From NCBI GenBank assembly GCA_017461625.1, contig JAFTXJ010000008.1, positions 35,318 through 99,317 on the forward strand: a DNA stretch of 64,000 nt, given 5' to 3'. This stretch comes from Clostridia bacterium. GTDB taxonomy: Bacteria; Bacillota; Clostridia; Oscillospirales; Acutalibacteraceae. The translations under genes were made by a program, and so were the position numbers. Of the stretch, positions 1 through 9,550 are shown in pieces. The notes under the pieces are model-generated. The model searched no databases and was not told where the DNA came from. It saw nothing but the letters and a program-made list of their open reading frames with translations. Position 1 is the first letter of the stretch; every line of letters starts with the position of its first letter.

Positions 1-1230
1 GGAAATAAGATAATATCCTGCACTGTCTTTCTGCGGTTCTTCTTTACCGCCTGCCCATACTGCTGTTTCAAGTGTCCATGCGAGCACAGGGTAGCCGTTG
101 TTAAGCTCCATATAGTCATAAGTAAAAGCGTTGCCGTTTTCATTAAGTTCACGTGCAAAACTGAACTTTTTCATCTGTTCAAGAGTTCTTGCTGTTGCGT
201 TGTCATCAATCCAGAGGCTGGTTGCCTCGTTATAATAACAGTTATAGTATGAACCGCCCAGGCTGTAACCTGCAATAGCGGCAATTGAGTCGGTGTTGTT
301 AAGGATAGTGGTATAAACCGGGGCAAGTGTATAACACCCCAAAAGAGTTGAGTAAGAGTTTGTGCCAACAATGCCACCGACTTTTTTAGGACCGTAAACT
401 CGACCTAAAAAGTAACAGCCGTTAACTGTGCTTGCGGAAACTGTGCCCACAATACCGCCTGCGTTACCGTTAACATTTGCATTGCTGAAAACGTCGGCTG
501 TTGAATAGCATTTTAAAACAGTGGTGTTACTGTTACTGTAACCGCAGATTCCTCCTGATCTGATAACACCCTGAATTGTGCCGTGAGTAACAGAACGCTG
601 AATTTTTGCATAGTCAAAAATATAACCTGCAATACCGCCTGCACTGTTGGCTGTTGCGTTTACCTCACCGTTGAAAGAGCAGTCTGTGATAATGCCGTAG
701 CTGATAAAGCCTGCAATACCGCCGACATTCTGGTTACCGTTGACAGATGCACCTGAAAGATGAACATTGTAAATCATATTAAGTGGGTTTGCTTTGAAAA
801 CTTCTTCTGTTGAGTCATCATTGTCGTCAACAACGGGTCTGTTACCTGCAACATAGCCGAAAAGACCAACGTAGTCTGACGTTGTTTCTATGTAAAGGTT
901 GGATATTGTAAATCCGCTGCCGTCAAACTCACCGGCAAACGGATAGTCCACTGTGCCGATAGGTGTAAAGTTGTTAGTTGTTGAATATTGCTCGTTCATC
1001 ACAATGTTGTCGGTGAGCTTACCTTTGATTGTGGTGCTTCCGCTGTTAACCTGTTGGGCAAACCACGCAAGCTCTTCACCATTTGAAATCTGATAAAATC
1101 CGTCAACAAGAGAGGGGACAGAAGTTCCTCCTCCCCATACCGAGCTTGTTGCAAATATGTGTGCAATCGGCTGAATAACTGATAAAACTAAGCAAATTGA
1201 AACGATTACCGAAAGTATTTTTTTCTTCAT
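1..1230 (-). CDS. Secreted GLUG-repeat surface protein, N-terminal part (cut by window edge)
   Basis: The frame is open from an ATG at 1230 to the left edge, so only the first 410 residues are visible. The start follows an AAAGGATG ribosome site. Residues 1-28 are a signal peptide (MKKKILSVIVSICLVLS, then a short Ala/Thr end). From about residue 100 there are repeated units of the type VGGIAGFISYGIITDCSF and AGGIAGYIFDYAKIQRS. These match the GLUG motif found in large secreted or cell-surface proteins of gut Firmicutes and Bacteroidetes, often adhesins or proteins with cell-wall anchors. The C-terminal part that would show the anchor lies outside the window. The ligand is unknown. It is preceded by a 230-base AT-rich promoter region. 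Confidence 0.75.
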   Translation of the reverse strand, partial: MKKKILSVIVSICLVLSVIQPIAHIFATSSVWGGGTSVPSLVDGFYQISNGEELAWFAQQVNSGSTTIKGKLTDNIVMNEQYSTTNNFTPIGTVDYPFAGEFDGSGFTISNLYIETTSDYVGLFGYVAGNRPVVDDNDDSTEEVFKANPLNMIYNVHLSGASVNGNQNVGGIAGFISYGIITDCSFNGEVNATANSAGGIAGYIFDYAKIQRSVTHGTIQGVIRSGGICGYSNSNTTVLKCYSTADVFSNANVNGNAGGIVGTVSASTVNGCYFLGRVYGPKKVGGIVGTNSYSTLLGCYTLAPVYTTILNNTDSIAAIAGYSLGGSYYNCYYNEATSLWIDDNATARTLEQMKKFSFARELNENGNAFTYDYMELNNGYPVLAWTLETAVWAGGKEEPQKDSAGYYLIS

Positions 1231-1396
1231 AAAAAACATCCTTTCACACGGATTTATGTTTTAAAACAGTATTTATGTAAAAAAGGTTATACTAACCCAC
1301 ATATACACTATAATTATACATTAATTCAATTGTAAAGTACAGTACTTTCACCATAAAAATTTAGACTTATAATTTATGAAATCTGCATAATTCTAA

Positions 1397-1440
1397 AAAA
1401 GAAAAGCTTCGGATGCACAATAATTGTACTATCCGAAGCT
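1397..1440 (-). terminator. Rho-independent terminator of the ADP-ribosylglycohydrolase gene
   Basis: Perfect 10-bp inverted repeat AGCTTCGGAT (1405-1414) / ATCCGAAGCT (1431-1440). On the minus strand it is followed by TTTTCTTTTTT. It lies just after the stop codon at 1462. Confidence 0.85.
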
Positions 1441-1461
1441 AAATTTCGACTTAAATTATGA

Positions 1462-2817
1462 TTATTTTATGTGTTCAAAAGTTTTGTTTACAAGCTCGCT
1501 TATCAAAAGCTCATTATGACCGAGGATTGATGTTTTAAGCTGTCCGTTAAGGGGAGCATACCAGCAACTGTCAATCGAATCAATTCCGTTTGCCATACCC
1601 AAAACCGAGCCGACGGTTGCACCGTTGCAGTCGGTATCAAAGCCTGATTGAACAGCCATACACACGCTTTTGCCGTAGTCACCGCCACCGTAAAGCAAAG
1701 CGGCAGCCACAATCTTTGCGTTAGAAATGGTGTGGCACCATCCGTGGTCAGAGTATTCATCATATTTTTTATGAATTTTTGTGATAACGGTGTCAAAATC
1801 AATACCATTATTGAAATCGCCCATAACATCACAGATTTCTTCATAAAGTCGGCTTGTTTTCGGAATCTGACCGAGACCTCCTTTGATGATGTTCATAATA
1901 TTGTTAGTTACAGCTGCACATGAAATCATAGCAGATGCCCACATCTCACCGTAGATTCCGTTTTTGATGTGCGAAATTCTTGCATCACGCCAAGCCATAT
2001 CAGCAGCGACTTCGGGATTTGCAGGGTTGATATACCCGAAATAGTCACCACGAATCTGAGCACCAATCCATTCTCTGTACGGGTTTTTATACATAGCACT
2101 GGCAGGGGCAGAGTAGCCGTTAACAAGGTTTTTAAAAGCAATTCGCTCTGCAGTGAAATAATTGCAAATCGGCTGAGTTGAAAGCCACATATCACCCACA
2201 TTTTGTGATGTAAAATCTCTGCCGTGCTTTTCAACAATAAGCTGTGACATAACAGTATAATTGGTGTCATCGTCAATAGGAGCACTGTCCAGCACATCAA
2301 TGTAATTAACACCGCCGAGATAATGGTCGTATTTTTCAATCATTTCATCAGTGATTTCACTGCGAAGAATATATCTGTGCATCGGATAGTTGCCGGTTTC
2401 TTTCAAAAGGGGAACAAGGTCATGTTGTCTTGCTCCTTCAACAGGCTTACCTAAAAGGCAACCGCAGATTCTTCCGACCCAAGCTCCTTCTATTTTCTTT
2501 TTGAGTTTATCGCCTTGAGGTGCTTCACCCTCTATCTCAAATCCGTCACGAAGAGCCTGAATCCCTTCTAAATCAGAAGGTTCGTTATACTGATAACCAA
2601 CACGGATTTTTGCCTTTGAAACAATACTGAAAAGTGCATCTGCAATGTCATCTTTTTCTTTGCAGTTCGGCATTTTTGAAGCAGAAATAAACAAATCTTT
2701 GTATTGTTCAATATCAAGCCCTTCTTCAAAGCTTTGCTTATATTCAAGCTCCAGTTTTCTGCAATATTCTCGCCATTCCATAGAATTCACATAATCGGGA
2801 GCAATAATATTTTCCAT
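1462..2817 (-). CDS. ADP-ribosylglycohydrolase (DraG/ARH) family protein
   Basis: This 451-residue protein belongs to the ADP-ribosyl-glycohydrolase family, which removes ADP-ribose from proteins or small molecules with two Mg ions. Visible motifs are the N-terminal family signature GAWVGRICGCLLGKPVEG (about 111-128), the metal-binding IDDDTNYT (about 181-188) and the C-terminal SGFDTDCNGATVGSVLG (about 400), whose DTD residues complete the metal site. The first 110 residues are an extension not needed for the fold. An upstream in-frame start at 2850 is possible, but AGGAAGG sits about 8 bases before the ATG at 2817, so that start is chosen. Its own terminator follows, so it is probably a single-gene transcript. 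The substrate cannot be told from sequence. Confidence 0.88.
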   Translation of the reverse strand: MENIIAPDYVNSMEWREYCRKLELEYKQSFEEGLDIEQYKDLFISASKMPNCKEKDDIADALFSIVSKAKIRVGYQYNEPSDLEGIQALRDGFEIEGEAPQGDKLKKKIEGAWVGRICGCLLGKPVEGARQHDLVPLLKETGNYPMHRYILRSEITDEMIEKYDHYLGGVNYIDVLDSAPIDDDTNYTVMSQLIVEKHGRDFTSQNVGDMWLSTQPICNYFTAERIAFKNLVNGYSAPASAMYKNPYREWIGAQIRGDYFGYINPANPEVAADMAWRDARISHIKNGIYGEMWASAMISCAAVTNNIMNIIKGGLGQIPKTSRLYEEICDVMGDFNNGIDFDTVITKIHKKYDEYSDHGWCHTISNAKIVAAALLYGGGDYGKSVCMAVQSGFDTDCNGATVGSVLGMANGIDSIDSCWYAPLNGQLKTSILGHNELLISELVNKTFEHIK

Positions 2818-2883
2818 AAAATCAATCCTTCCTGTTGAGAGTGATTTCATTTTACAAAACTAAACAGAAAAATGCAATACCCA

Positions 2884-2916
2884 AAACAAAAAGCGTACCG
2901 GAAATCGATACGCTTT
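2884..2916 (-). terminator. Terminator of the pgk-tpiA-gpmI run
   Basis: AAAGCGTA (2890-2897) and TACGCTTT (2909-2916) form an 8-bp stem. On the minus strand the stem is followed by TTGTTTTG. It lies 12 bases after the gpmI stop. Confidence 0.8.
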
Positions 2917-2928
2917 AAAGTGTTTTAT

Positions 2929-4443
2929 TTATTTAATCATGCTTTCACCGGTCATTTCTTCGGGTTGAGGAAGACCGAGAATTGTAAGCATTGTGGGAGC
3001 AATGTCAGCAAGTCTGCCTGTTTCTTTAAGCTCGCAATCATAACCGACTACGCAGAAGGGAACAGGGTTTGTTGAGTGGGGAGTGAAAGGGTTACCGTCA
3101 TCACCAATCATTCTGTCAGCATTACCGTGGTCAGCTGTAATGATAACAGCACCGCCCATTGAAAGTGCAGCGTCAACAACTTGGCCAACGCAATCGTCAA
3201 CAGCTTCAACAGCCTTAACTGCAGCGTCCCAGATACCTGTGTGACCAACCATATCGCAGTTAGCAAAGTTGAGGATAACCGCATCATATTTGCCTGACTT
3301 AATCTGCTCAACAACAGCTTCACAAACAGGGTAAGCACTCATTTCTGGCTGGAGGTCAAATGTGGGAACATCAGGTGACTGAATAAGAATTCTGTCTTCG
3401 CCTTCAAATGTCTTTTCTTCACCGCCGTTAAAGAAGAAAGTAACGTGAGCATATTTCTGAGTTTCGGCAATTCTGAGCTGAGTTTTGCCACTCTTTGCAA
3501 GGTATTCGCCCATTGTCATTGTAAGCTCTTCGGGAGGGAACGCAACTGAAACGTTGGGCATTGTTTCGTCATACTGAGTCATGCAGACAAAGTTGAGAGG
3601 GAAGAAGCCGTTCTTTCTTTCAAAGCCGTCAAAAGCTTCGTCAACAAATGTGCGTGTAATCTGACGGGCTCTGTCAGGGCGGAAGTTAAAGAATACAACG
3701 CTGTCGTTGGCTTTGATTGTGCCTTCAGCGTTAACAACTGTAGGAACAATAAATTCGTCTGTTACGCCGTTAGCATATGAATCTTCCATGGCCTTAACGG
3801 GGTCACTTTCCATAATGCCCTCGCCGTAAACCATGGCTGAATAAGCTTTAACAACTCTGTCCCAAGCGAAGTCACGGTCCATAGCGTAATAACGGCCTGA
3901 AATTGTTGCAATTTCACCAACGCCGAGCTCTTTTGTCTTTTCAACAACATCCTTAATGAAGCCAACGCCTGATGTAACAGAAACGTCACGACCGTCCATA
4001 ATGCAGTGAACATAAACCTTTTCAAGACCTGCTCTTTTTGCCATTTCAATAAGACCGAAAAGATGCTCAATGTGTGAATGAACACCGCCGTCTGAAAGAA
4101 GACCCATCAAGTGAAGAGCTGAGTCATTCTTTTTGCAGTTTTCAATAGCATCCTTAAGAGCACCGATTTCAAAGAAGTCGCCGTCCTGAATTGACTTTGA
4201 AATTTTAACAAGCATCTGATAAACAACACGACCTGCACCGATGTTGGTGTGACCTACTTCGCTGTTACCCATCTGTCCGTCGGGGAGACCAACGTCAAGA
4301 CCTGATGCACCGATTGTTGTGAAAGGATTTTCTTTAAAAATCTTTGTAAGATTGGGTGTGTTTGCAGCTTCAATAGCGTTGCCGTTAGCACCGGGATTGA
4401 TGCCGAAACCGTCCATAATACATAAAACTACAGGTTTTTTCAT
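2929..4443 (-). CDS. gpmI: 2,3-bisphosphoglycerate-independent phosphoglycerate mutase
   Basis: This 504-residue enzyme interconverts 3- and 2-phosphoglycerate in glycolysis, using two Mn ions and a phosphoserine. Its length is typical. The metal-binding Asp lies in CIMDGFGINPG (about 8-18), the nucleophilic Ser61 in DGQMGNSEVGHTNIGAGR, a substrate-binding segment in HCIMDGRDV, and the C-terminal metal ligands in ITADHGNADRM. It is the last gene of a minus-strand glycolytic run after pgk and tpiA, 78 bases behind tpiA. That gap holds a small CTCACTG/CGGTGAG hairpin without a T-run, so it may be an RNA-processing element rather than a terminator. gapA, often in the same cluster, is not in this window. 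Confidence 0.97.
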   Translation of the reverse strand: MKKPVVLCIMDGFGINPGANGNAIEAANTPNLTKIFKENPFTTIGASGLDVGLPDGQMGNSEVGHTNIGAGRVVYQMLVKISKSIQDGDFFEIGALKDAIENCKKNDSALHLMGLLSDGGVHSHIEHLFGLIEMAKRAGLEKVYVHCIMDGRDVSVTSGVGFIKDVVEKTKELGVGEIATISGRYYAMDRDFAWDRVVKAYSAMVYGEGIMESDPVKAMEDSYANGVTDEFIVPTVVNAEGTIKANDSVVFFNFRPDRARQITRTFVDEAFDGFERKNGFFPLNFVCMTQYDETMPNVSVAFPPEELTMTMGEYLAKSGKTQLRIAETQKYAHVTFFFNGGEEKTFEGEDRILIQSPDVPTFDLQPEMSAYPVCEAVVEQIKSGKYDAVILNFANCDMVGHTGIWDAAVKAVEAVDDCVGQVVDAALSMGGAVIITADHGNADRMIGDDGNPFTPHSTNPVPFCVVGYDCELKETGRLADIAPTMLTILGLPQPEEMTGESMIK

Positions 4444-4521
4444 AGATAATACCTCATTAGTGTGAATAACATTTTACAGACTCACCGTAAAAACAGTGAG
4501 CCTGCATACTTGAATTATAAA

Positions 4522-5292
4522 TTATTTAGAAGCTGCTTTAACGATAGCTGCGAAATCGGGAGCTTTAAGTGAAGCACCACCGATGAGACCACCGTCAACA
4601 TCAGGCTGAGCAAGAAGCTCGTCAGCGTTAGCAGCGTTCATTGAACCACCGTACTGAACAACAGCTTTGTCAGCAGTTTCTGCGTCATAAAGCTCGCCTA
4701 CAAGCTCACGGATAGCCTTGTTAACTTCGTTAGCCTGTTCTGCAGTAGCGGTTTTGCCAGTGCCGATAGCCCAAACGGGTTCATAAGCGATGATGATGCT
4801 GTTAATCATTTCTTCTTTAGAAACGCCTGCAAGAGCAATCTTTGTCTGAGAGCGAACAACTTCCATTGTAACGCCCTGTTCTCTCTGCTCAAGGTATTCA
4901 CCAACGCAAACGATAACCTTAAGACCGTTGTCAAGAGCAGCACGTGTGCGGTCGTGTACAGTAACATCTGTATCGCCGAAATATGTGCGTCTTTCACTGT
5001 GGCCTGTGATTACATATTCAACACCGCAAGCTGCAAGCATGGGAGCTGAAACTTCGCCTGTGAAAGCACCGCTTGCTGCCCAGTGGCAGTTTTCAGCGCC
5101 AACTTTGATGTTTGAGCCTTTTGTTGCTTCAAGAGCAGCTGCAAGGTCGATGTAAGGAACACATACGATAACTTCGCAGTCAGCGTCAGCAACGAGAGGT
5201 TTAATCTCATTGATAAGAGCAGTTGTTTCAGCAGGAGTTTTGTTCATTTTCCAGTTACCTGCGATAACTGCTTTACGAAGCTGTTTATTCAT
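4522..5292 (-). CDS. tpiA: Triosephosphate isomerase
   Basis: This 256-residue TIM-barrel enzyme interconverts dihydroxyacetone phosphate and glyceraldehyde 3-phosphate. Catalytic residues are visible: Asn/Lys in AGNWKMNK (11-18), His in ITGHSERRTYFG, the catalytic Glu with the flexible loop in AYEPVWAIGTGKTAT, and the phosphate-binding YGGSMNAAN and GGLIGGASLK. The length is usual for bacteria. It lies 28 bases after the pgk stop with an AAAGGAC ribosome site, so it is co-transcribed with pgk and gpmI. Confidence 0.97.
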   Translation of the reverse strand: MNKQLRKAVIAGNWKMNKTPAETTALINEIKPLVADADCEVIVCVPYIDLAAALEATKGSNIKVGAENCHWAASGAFTGEVSAPMLAACGVEYVITGHSERRTYFGDTDVTVHDRTRAALDNGLKVIVCVGEYLEQREQGVTMEVVRSQTKIALAGVSKEEMINSIIIAYEPVWAIGTGKTATAEQANEVNKAIRELVGELYDAETADKAVVQYGGSMNAANADELLAQPDVDGGLIGGASLKAPDFAAIVKAASK

Positions 5293-5320
5293 AATTTACA
5301 AGTCCTTTCAAATAGAAATC

Positions 5321-6511
5321 TTATTTATCGTTAAGAGCGTAGATACCGGGAAGCTCTTTGCCTTCAAGGAATTCAAGTGAAGCGCCGCCGCCTGTTGAGA
5401 TGTGAGACATCTTGTCAGCAAAGCCAAGCTTCTGAACAGCAGCAGCTGAGTCACCGCCACCGATGATTGAAATAGCGCCTGATTCAGCAACAGCAGTAGC
5501 AACTGCGATTGTGCCTGCAGCAAAGTTTTCCCATTCAGAAACGCCCATAGGTCCGTTCCAGATTACTGTGCCGCTGCCTTTAACAGCTTCTGCAAAGAGC
5601 TCCTGAGTTTTAGGACCGATGTCAAGACCCATCCAGCCTTCGGGGATAGAGTCGCTGTTGATAACCATAGCTTCTGTGTCGGGAGCATATTCTTTACCAA
5701 CTTTATTGTCAACAGGGATAAGGAACTTAACGCCCTTAGCCTTAGCTGTTTCCATCATATTCTTAGCGTCTTCAACTCTGTCAGCCTCAAGAAGAGATGT
5801 GCCGATTTCGTAGCCGAGAGCTTTCATGAATGTGTAAGCCATACCGCCGCCGATGATGATTGTGTCACATTTGTCAAGAAGGTTTGTGATAACGCCGATT
5901 TTGTCAGAAACCTTAGCACCGCCGAGGATAGCAACAAGAGGTCTCTTGGGGTTAGCAAGAGCACCGCCGATGAATTCGATTTCCTTCTGAATAAGGTAAC
6001 CGCAAGCAGCAGGAAGATAATCAGCAACACCTGTTGTTGAGCTGTGAGCTCTGTGAGCTGAACCGAAAGCATCGTTTACATAAAGGTCAGCAAGAGCAGC
6101 GAACTTTTTGCTGAGTTCGGGGTCGTTCTTTGTTTCGCCCTTTTCATAGCGAACGTTTTCAAGAAGAAGAACTTCACCGTCTTTAAGTTCAGCAGCAAGA
6201 GCCTGTGCGCTTTCGCCAACAACGTCTTTTGCCATTTTAACTTCTTTACCGAGAAGCTCGCCAAGGCGAACTGCAACGGGAGCGAGTGAAAACTCGGGAA
6301 CAACTTCACCCTTTGGACGGCCGAGATGTGAGCAGAGGATAACCTTTGCTCCGTTTTCGATAAGGTATTTGATTGTGGGGAGTGAAGCAACGATTCTCTT
6401 ATCGCTTGTGATAACTCCGTTTTCCATTTTTACGTTGAAATCGCAACGAACAAGAACTCTCTTGCCGGCAACTTCAAGGTCTTCAACAGACTTTTTGTTA
6501 AGTGCGTTCAT
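5321..6511 (-). CDS. pgk: Phosphoglycerate kinase
   Basis: This 396-residue enzyme moves phosphate from 1,3-bisphosphoglycerate to ADP. N-domain substrate residues are visible in [13 protein letters not shown] and SHLGRPKG. The C-domain has [13 protein letters not shown] and the nucleotide-binding GGGDSAAAV and [13 protein letters not shown]. The frame can be read upstream to 6589, but those codons fall in the promoter region. AAAGGACG lies just before the ATG at 6511, and [12 protein letters not shown] is a normal Pgk start. It is the first gene of the pgk-tpiA-gpmI run and is served by the promoter at 6558-6586. Confidence 0.97.
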   Translation of the reverse strand: MNALNKKSVEDLEVAGKRVLVRCDFNVKMENGVITSDKRIVASLPTIKYLIENGAKVILCSHLGRPKGEVVPEFSLAPVAVRLGELLGKEVKMAKDVVGESAQALAAELKDGEVLLLENVRYEKGETKNDPELSKKFAALADLYVNDAFGSAHRAHSSTTGVADYLPAACGYLIQKEIEFIGGALANPKRPLVAILGGAKVSDKIGVITNLLDKCDTIIIGGGMAYTFMKALGYEIGTSLLEADRVEDAKNMMETAKAKGVKFLIPVDNKVGKEYAPDTEAMVINSDSIPEGWMGLDIGPKTQELFAEAVKGSGTVIWNGPMGVSEWENFAAGTIAVATAVAESGAISIIGGGDSAAAVQKLGFADKMSHISTGGGASLEFLEGKELPGIYALNDK

Positions 6512-6557
6512 GTATATTCGTCCTTTCAAAATAATAATTCCAAAATTTTGCATTGTA

Positions 6558-6586
6558 ATTTTATAACAAAACAGAAATTTTTGCAA
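6558..6586 (-). promoter_or_regulatory. Sigma-A type promoter of pgk
   Basis: On the minus strand, TTGCAA (6586-6581) and TAAAAT (6563-6558) are separated by 17 bases. They lie about 50 bases upstream of the pgk start. Inferred from consensus only. Confidence 0.5.
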
Positions 6587-6670
6587 CAATATTTTGCCAT
6601 ATTTTTATTATTTTATCAGTATTACCATAAAAAAGCCCCAAATTGATAAAAAATTAACAATTTTACCGAC

Positions 6671-6701
6671 TAAAAAAGAGCAATCCGTGAAGATTGCTCT
6701 T
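6671..6701 (-). terminator. Terminator after uxaC
   Basis: AAGAGCAATC (6676-6685) and GATTGCTCTT (6692-6701) form a perfect 10-bp stem. On the minus strand it is followed by TTTTTTAG. It separates uxaC from the pgk operon, so the two are independent transcripts. Confidence 0.85.
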
Positions 6702-6710
6702 AAAATTGGC

Positions 6711-8114
6711 TTATACACCAAAATATTTAATTGCGTTGTTATATGCAACATCCTGCATAATTGAGCCTAAAAGCTCCATATCACTGCCGGGGTAAAGGCC
6801 GCCGTCAACCATATCTCCAACCATACCGCAGAGAATACGGCGGAAATATTCGTGGCGTGGGTAAGAAAGGAATGATCGTGAGTCTGTAATCATACCTACA
6901 AACTTACCGAGAACTCCGAGATTACCGAGGGCTTTAAGCTGCTCACGCATACCGTCAAGGTTATCGTTAAACCACCAGGCTGAGCCGAACTGAATTTTTG
7001 AAGCAGCCTCGTCTGACTGGAAATTACCGAGCATTGAGCCGAGAACATAGTTGTCTTTAGGATTGAGAGTGAAAAGAACTGTTTTAGGTAAAGCACCCTC
7101 AGCATCAAGGCTGTCAAGCATTCTTGAAAGTGAAAATGCAATTTCTCTGTCATCAATTGAGTCAAAGCCTGTGTCGGGACCTATGGATTTAAACATACGT
7201 GCATTGTTGTTTCTCATTGCACCAATGTGAATTTCACATCCCCAACCGCGTTTTGCATACTCTTTTGCAAAAAATCTGAAAAGCTCTGTTCTCCATTTAT
7301 CGTTGTCAGCAACTGTAAGATCTTCGCCTGCAAGAGCTTTTTTGAAAATAGCTTCAAGCTCATCGGGAGTTGCCCTGTTATAAGGAACATAAGTGAATGC
7401 GTGGTCGCTTGCACGGCAACCCATTTTTTTAAACAAATCAATTCTTGTTAAAAGAACATCTGTCATTTCCTTGTATGAGTTAATCTTTACACCGCTTGCA
7501 GCTTCAAGGCTTTTAAGCCAGGGGATAAACGTAGGCTGGTCAATGTAAAGAGCCCTATCAGGTCTGAAGGCAGGAAGAACCTTGCACTTAAAGCTGTCAT
7601 CATTTTTGAGTAAGTCGTGATATTCAAGTGAATCCGCAGAATCATCTGTTGTGCAAAGGTGAGAAACATTTGAGTTTACAATAAGCTCTCTGGGGGTAAA
7701 TCCGCCGGATGCGATTTTGTCATTAGCGGCTGTCCAGATTCTGTCAGCGCTCTTTTCACTAAGCGGCTCATATATATCAAAATATCTCTGTAATTCAAGG
7801 TGAGTCCAGTGGTAAAGAGGATTACCTATTAAATAAGGCATAACAGTTGCCCAGGCTTTGAATTTTTCATAGCCGGATGCATCACCGGTGATATATTTTT
7901 CATTAATGCCGAATCCTCTCATTGCACGCCATTTGTAATGGTCACCTGCAAGCCAGAGGAAAGCGATATCTTCAGGCTGTTTATTTTCATAAATCTCTTT
8001 TGGTGAAAGATGACAGTGCCAGTCGAAAATAGGCATTTTGTCAGCATAGTCGTGAAAGAGAGTTTTGGCCGTGTCATTATTAAGCAAAAAATCTTTATCC
8101 ATAAACTGTTTCAT
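6711..8114 (-). CDS. uxaC: Glucuronate (uronate) isomerase
   Basis: This 467-residue amidohydrolase-fold enzyme converts D-glucuronate to D-fructuronate, or D-galacturonate to D-tagaturonate, at the start of hexuronate use. Family features are MPIFDWHCHLSPKEIYENK near the N-terminus (metal His-x-His), HLELQRYFDIYEPL, the long middle GWGCEIHIGAMRNNN segment and the C-terminal SYPRHEYFRRILCGMVGD. An in-frame TTG lies nine bases upstream, but AAAGGA is properly spaced for the ATG at 8114. No other hexuronate genes are next to it. The upstream neighbour is a repeat element, so its promoter probably lies in 8115-8160. Confidence 0.95.
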   Translation of the reverse strand: MKQFMDKDFLLNNDTAKTLFHDYADKMPIFDWHCHLSPKEIYENKQPEDIAFLWLAGDHYKWRAMRGFGINEKYITGDASGYEKFKAWATVMPYLIGNPLYHWTHLELQRYFDIYEPLSEKSADRIWTAANDKIASGGFTPRELIVNSNVSHLCTTDDSADSLEYHDLLKNDDSFKCKVLPAFRPDRALYIDQPTFIPWLKSLEAASGVKINSYKEMTDVLLTRIDLFKKMGCRASDHAFTYVPYNRATPDELEAIFKKALAGEDLTVADNDKWRTELFRFFAKEYAKRGWGCEIHIGAMRNNNARMFKSIGPDTGFDSIDDREIAFSLSRMLDSLDAEGALPKTVLFTLNPKDNYVLGSMLGNFQSDEAASKIQFGSAWWFNDNLDGMREQLKALGNLGVLGKFVGMITDSRSFLSYPRHEYFRRILCGMVGDMVDGGLYPGSDMELLGSIMQDVAYNNAIKYFGV

Positions 8115-8159
8115 AGGTAACAATCCTTTCGTAGAAGTGGTTAAGTAGTTGTTTGAAAC

Positions 8160-8278
8160 AGGCTTCTCCTTGAGTAGAAGCTGTCACGAAGTGACTGATG
8201 AGGTGTAAAAATTGTTTATAAACACCTCATCCACCGCTTGTGCGGTCCCCCTTCTCCTGGAGGAGAAGGCTTTTGAAG
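8160..8278. repeat. Modular intergenic hairpin repeat, copy 1
   Basis: MITE-like palindromic unit. It starts with GGCTTCTCCTTGAG and ends with the near-complement GGAGGAGAAGGC. Inside are the small hairpin TCACGAAGTGA (8183-8193), the long inverted repeat GATGAGGTGT / ACACCTCATC, and a GCGGT-type hairpin. AGCTGTCACGAAGTGACTGA at 8179 is repeated exactly at 9578. Its right end touches the stop codon of the ArsR gene. Confidence 0.75.
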
Positions 8279-8728
8279 TTAAAGCAACCAGCCGTTTGGT
8301 CTTGACCCTTTCTGGCGAACAGGGGAGGCAGGCTCTTCTTTCTTTTCTTCTGTGGGTTCTTCCTTTTGCGGTGCCTTGGCGGCAAACTTTTCCCAAGGAA
8401 TTTCTTCATAAACGGGAATTCTCACAGTTCTTGAAGGTTCAACTTCCTCCTCAACACCTGTTAATCTTCGCAAAAGCTCAATGGCAGATTTTGCACCGTC
8501 AGGGTTGATAGAATAGTAGGTAGCAGTACCTGATTTTCTGCTTTTGATAATGCCCGAAACACACATGAGCTTAATGTGATGAGAAAGGGTAGACTGGCCG
8601 ATGCTCATTTTTTCAAGAAGCTCACTGACGCACTTTTCACCGTCGAGCAAAAGCTCAAGCACCTTGAGCCTGTTTTCATCACTGAGAGCCTTGAACACAT
8701 TGGCGTTGTCAGTATAATTACCTGCCAT
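8279..8728 (-). CDS. ArsR/SmtB-type winged-helix transcriptional regulator
   Basis: This 149-residue protein has an ArsR winged-helix domain in residues 1-90: NVFKALSDENRLKVLELLLDG, then the recognition region STLSHHIKLMCVSG and the wing KSGTATYYS. The usual metal-binding ELCVCDL is replaced by EKCVSELLEKM with a single Cys, so classical arsenic or cadmium sensing is not supported. Residues 95-149 are a Pro/Glu/Lys-rich tail, probably disordered. The tail ends exactly at a repeat element, so the C-terminus may have been altered by that insertion. No obvious target gene lies beside it. It may regulate itself or the minus-strand uxaC downstream. Confidence 0.85.
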   Translation of the reverse strand: MAGNYTDNANVFKALSDENRLKVLELLLDGEKCVSELLEKMSIGQSTLSHHIKLMCVSGIIKSRKSGTATYYSINPDGAKSAIELLRRLTGVEEEVEPSRTVRIPVYEEIPWEKFAAKAPQKEEPTEEKKEEPASPVRQKGSRPNGWLL

Positions 8729-8804
8729 AAAATCACCGTCCGTTTAAAGTATATAATAAGTATAATATCGCAAATTAAAAGTGTCAAGAAAAAATAATGA
8801 ACTG

Positions 8805-9494
8805 TTAATCAGTTGTATTTAATGTTTTTATATATTTTTGTGTCCATGGACAAACCGAAATACAAATTCCGCAACTCCCAACAGTTATACCCATTTCTTT
8901 GCCACGCTCAATGACTTTGTTTTTACAAGCGAGAACATTGATGAGTTCATTTCTATCTGTTTCAATATTCCAATTTGTTCCGCTGATTGCTTGAGCAGGG
9001 CAATGCTTAACACATTCATTGCAATTTCCGCAGTATGATTTAGTAATTGGTTTGTCTGTTTTAAGAGGCATATCTGTAACAACACCATTTAATCTAATTG
9101 CATTTCCATATTTTTGCGTTATTAGTGTTGAGGATTTGCCAATCCAACCCAAACCGCACTGTGTAGCCAAAGTTTTAAATGGAAGAATAGTTCTAAAGTC
9201 ATCATTCTGTCGATTTCTCGAAAGTGAATGAGCCTTGTATCCTTTTTCAATAATTTTTTCTTCAATCAATAAACTTATTTCTTTTAATTTTTTATTTATT
9301 CTTTTGTATTCGTCATAATAATCTTGCGTCGGATTATCACCTATGCTTGGAAAAATATCAAGAGCGATACCGAAACATATACCATAACGCAGTCCATTTC
9401 GTTGCTCAATATTGATATTATCTAAGTCAGCAAATCTCCATAAAGAGATATGGTTATCTCGTAAGATATTAGCTATGTAGTCGTTGTTATTCAT
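8805..9494 (-). CDS. QueG-like double [4Fe-4S] cluster protein
   Basis: This 229-residue protein carries the C-terminal ferredoxin part of epoxyqueuosine reductase-like proteins: CGNCNECVKHCPAQAISG and CGICISVCPWTQKYIK, eight cysteines for two [4Fe-4S] clusters. The segment FKTLATQCGLGWIGKSSTLI matches the cobalamin-binding half of the QueG family. At 229 residues it is much shorter than true QueG (about 310-380), so it is better called a QueG-like reductase of unknown substrate. AGAAGGC lies before the ATG at 9494. A start at 9530 is possible but has no ribosome site. Confidence 0.75.
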   Translation of the reverse strand: MNNNDYIANILRDNHISLWRFADLDNINIEQRNGLRYGICFGIALDIFPSIGDNPTQDYYDEYKRINKKLKEISLLIEEKIIEKGYKAHSLSRNRQNDDFRTILPFKTLATQCGLGWIGKSSTLITQKYGNAIRLNGVVTDMPLKTDKPITKSYCGNCNECVKHCPAQAISGTNWNIETDRNELINVLACKNKVIERGKEMGITVGSCGICISVCPWTQKYIKTLNTTD

Positions 9495-9550
9495 TTGAAG
9501 CCTTCTTTTCAAAGTGTTTTGTATGGTCAATTCACGAATTGACCGTCTAT

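Noticed and set aside
5824-6390. Long antisense frames across pgk, tpiA and gpmI
   Set aside because: They are shadows of strongly conserved genes on the same or opposite strand, have low-complexity Leu/Ser-rich products and lack ribosome sites.
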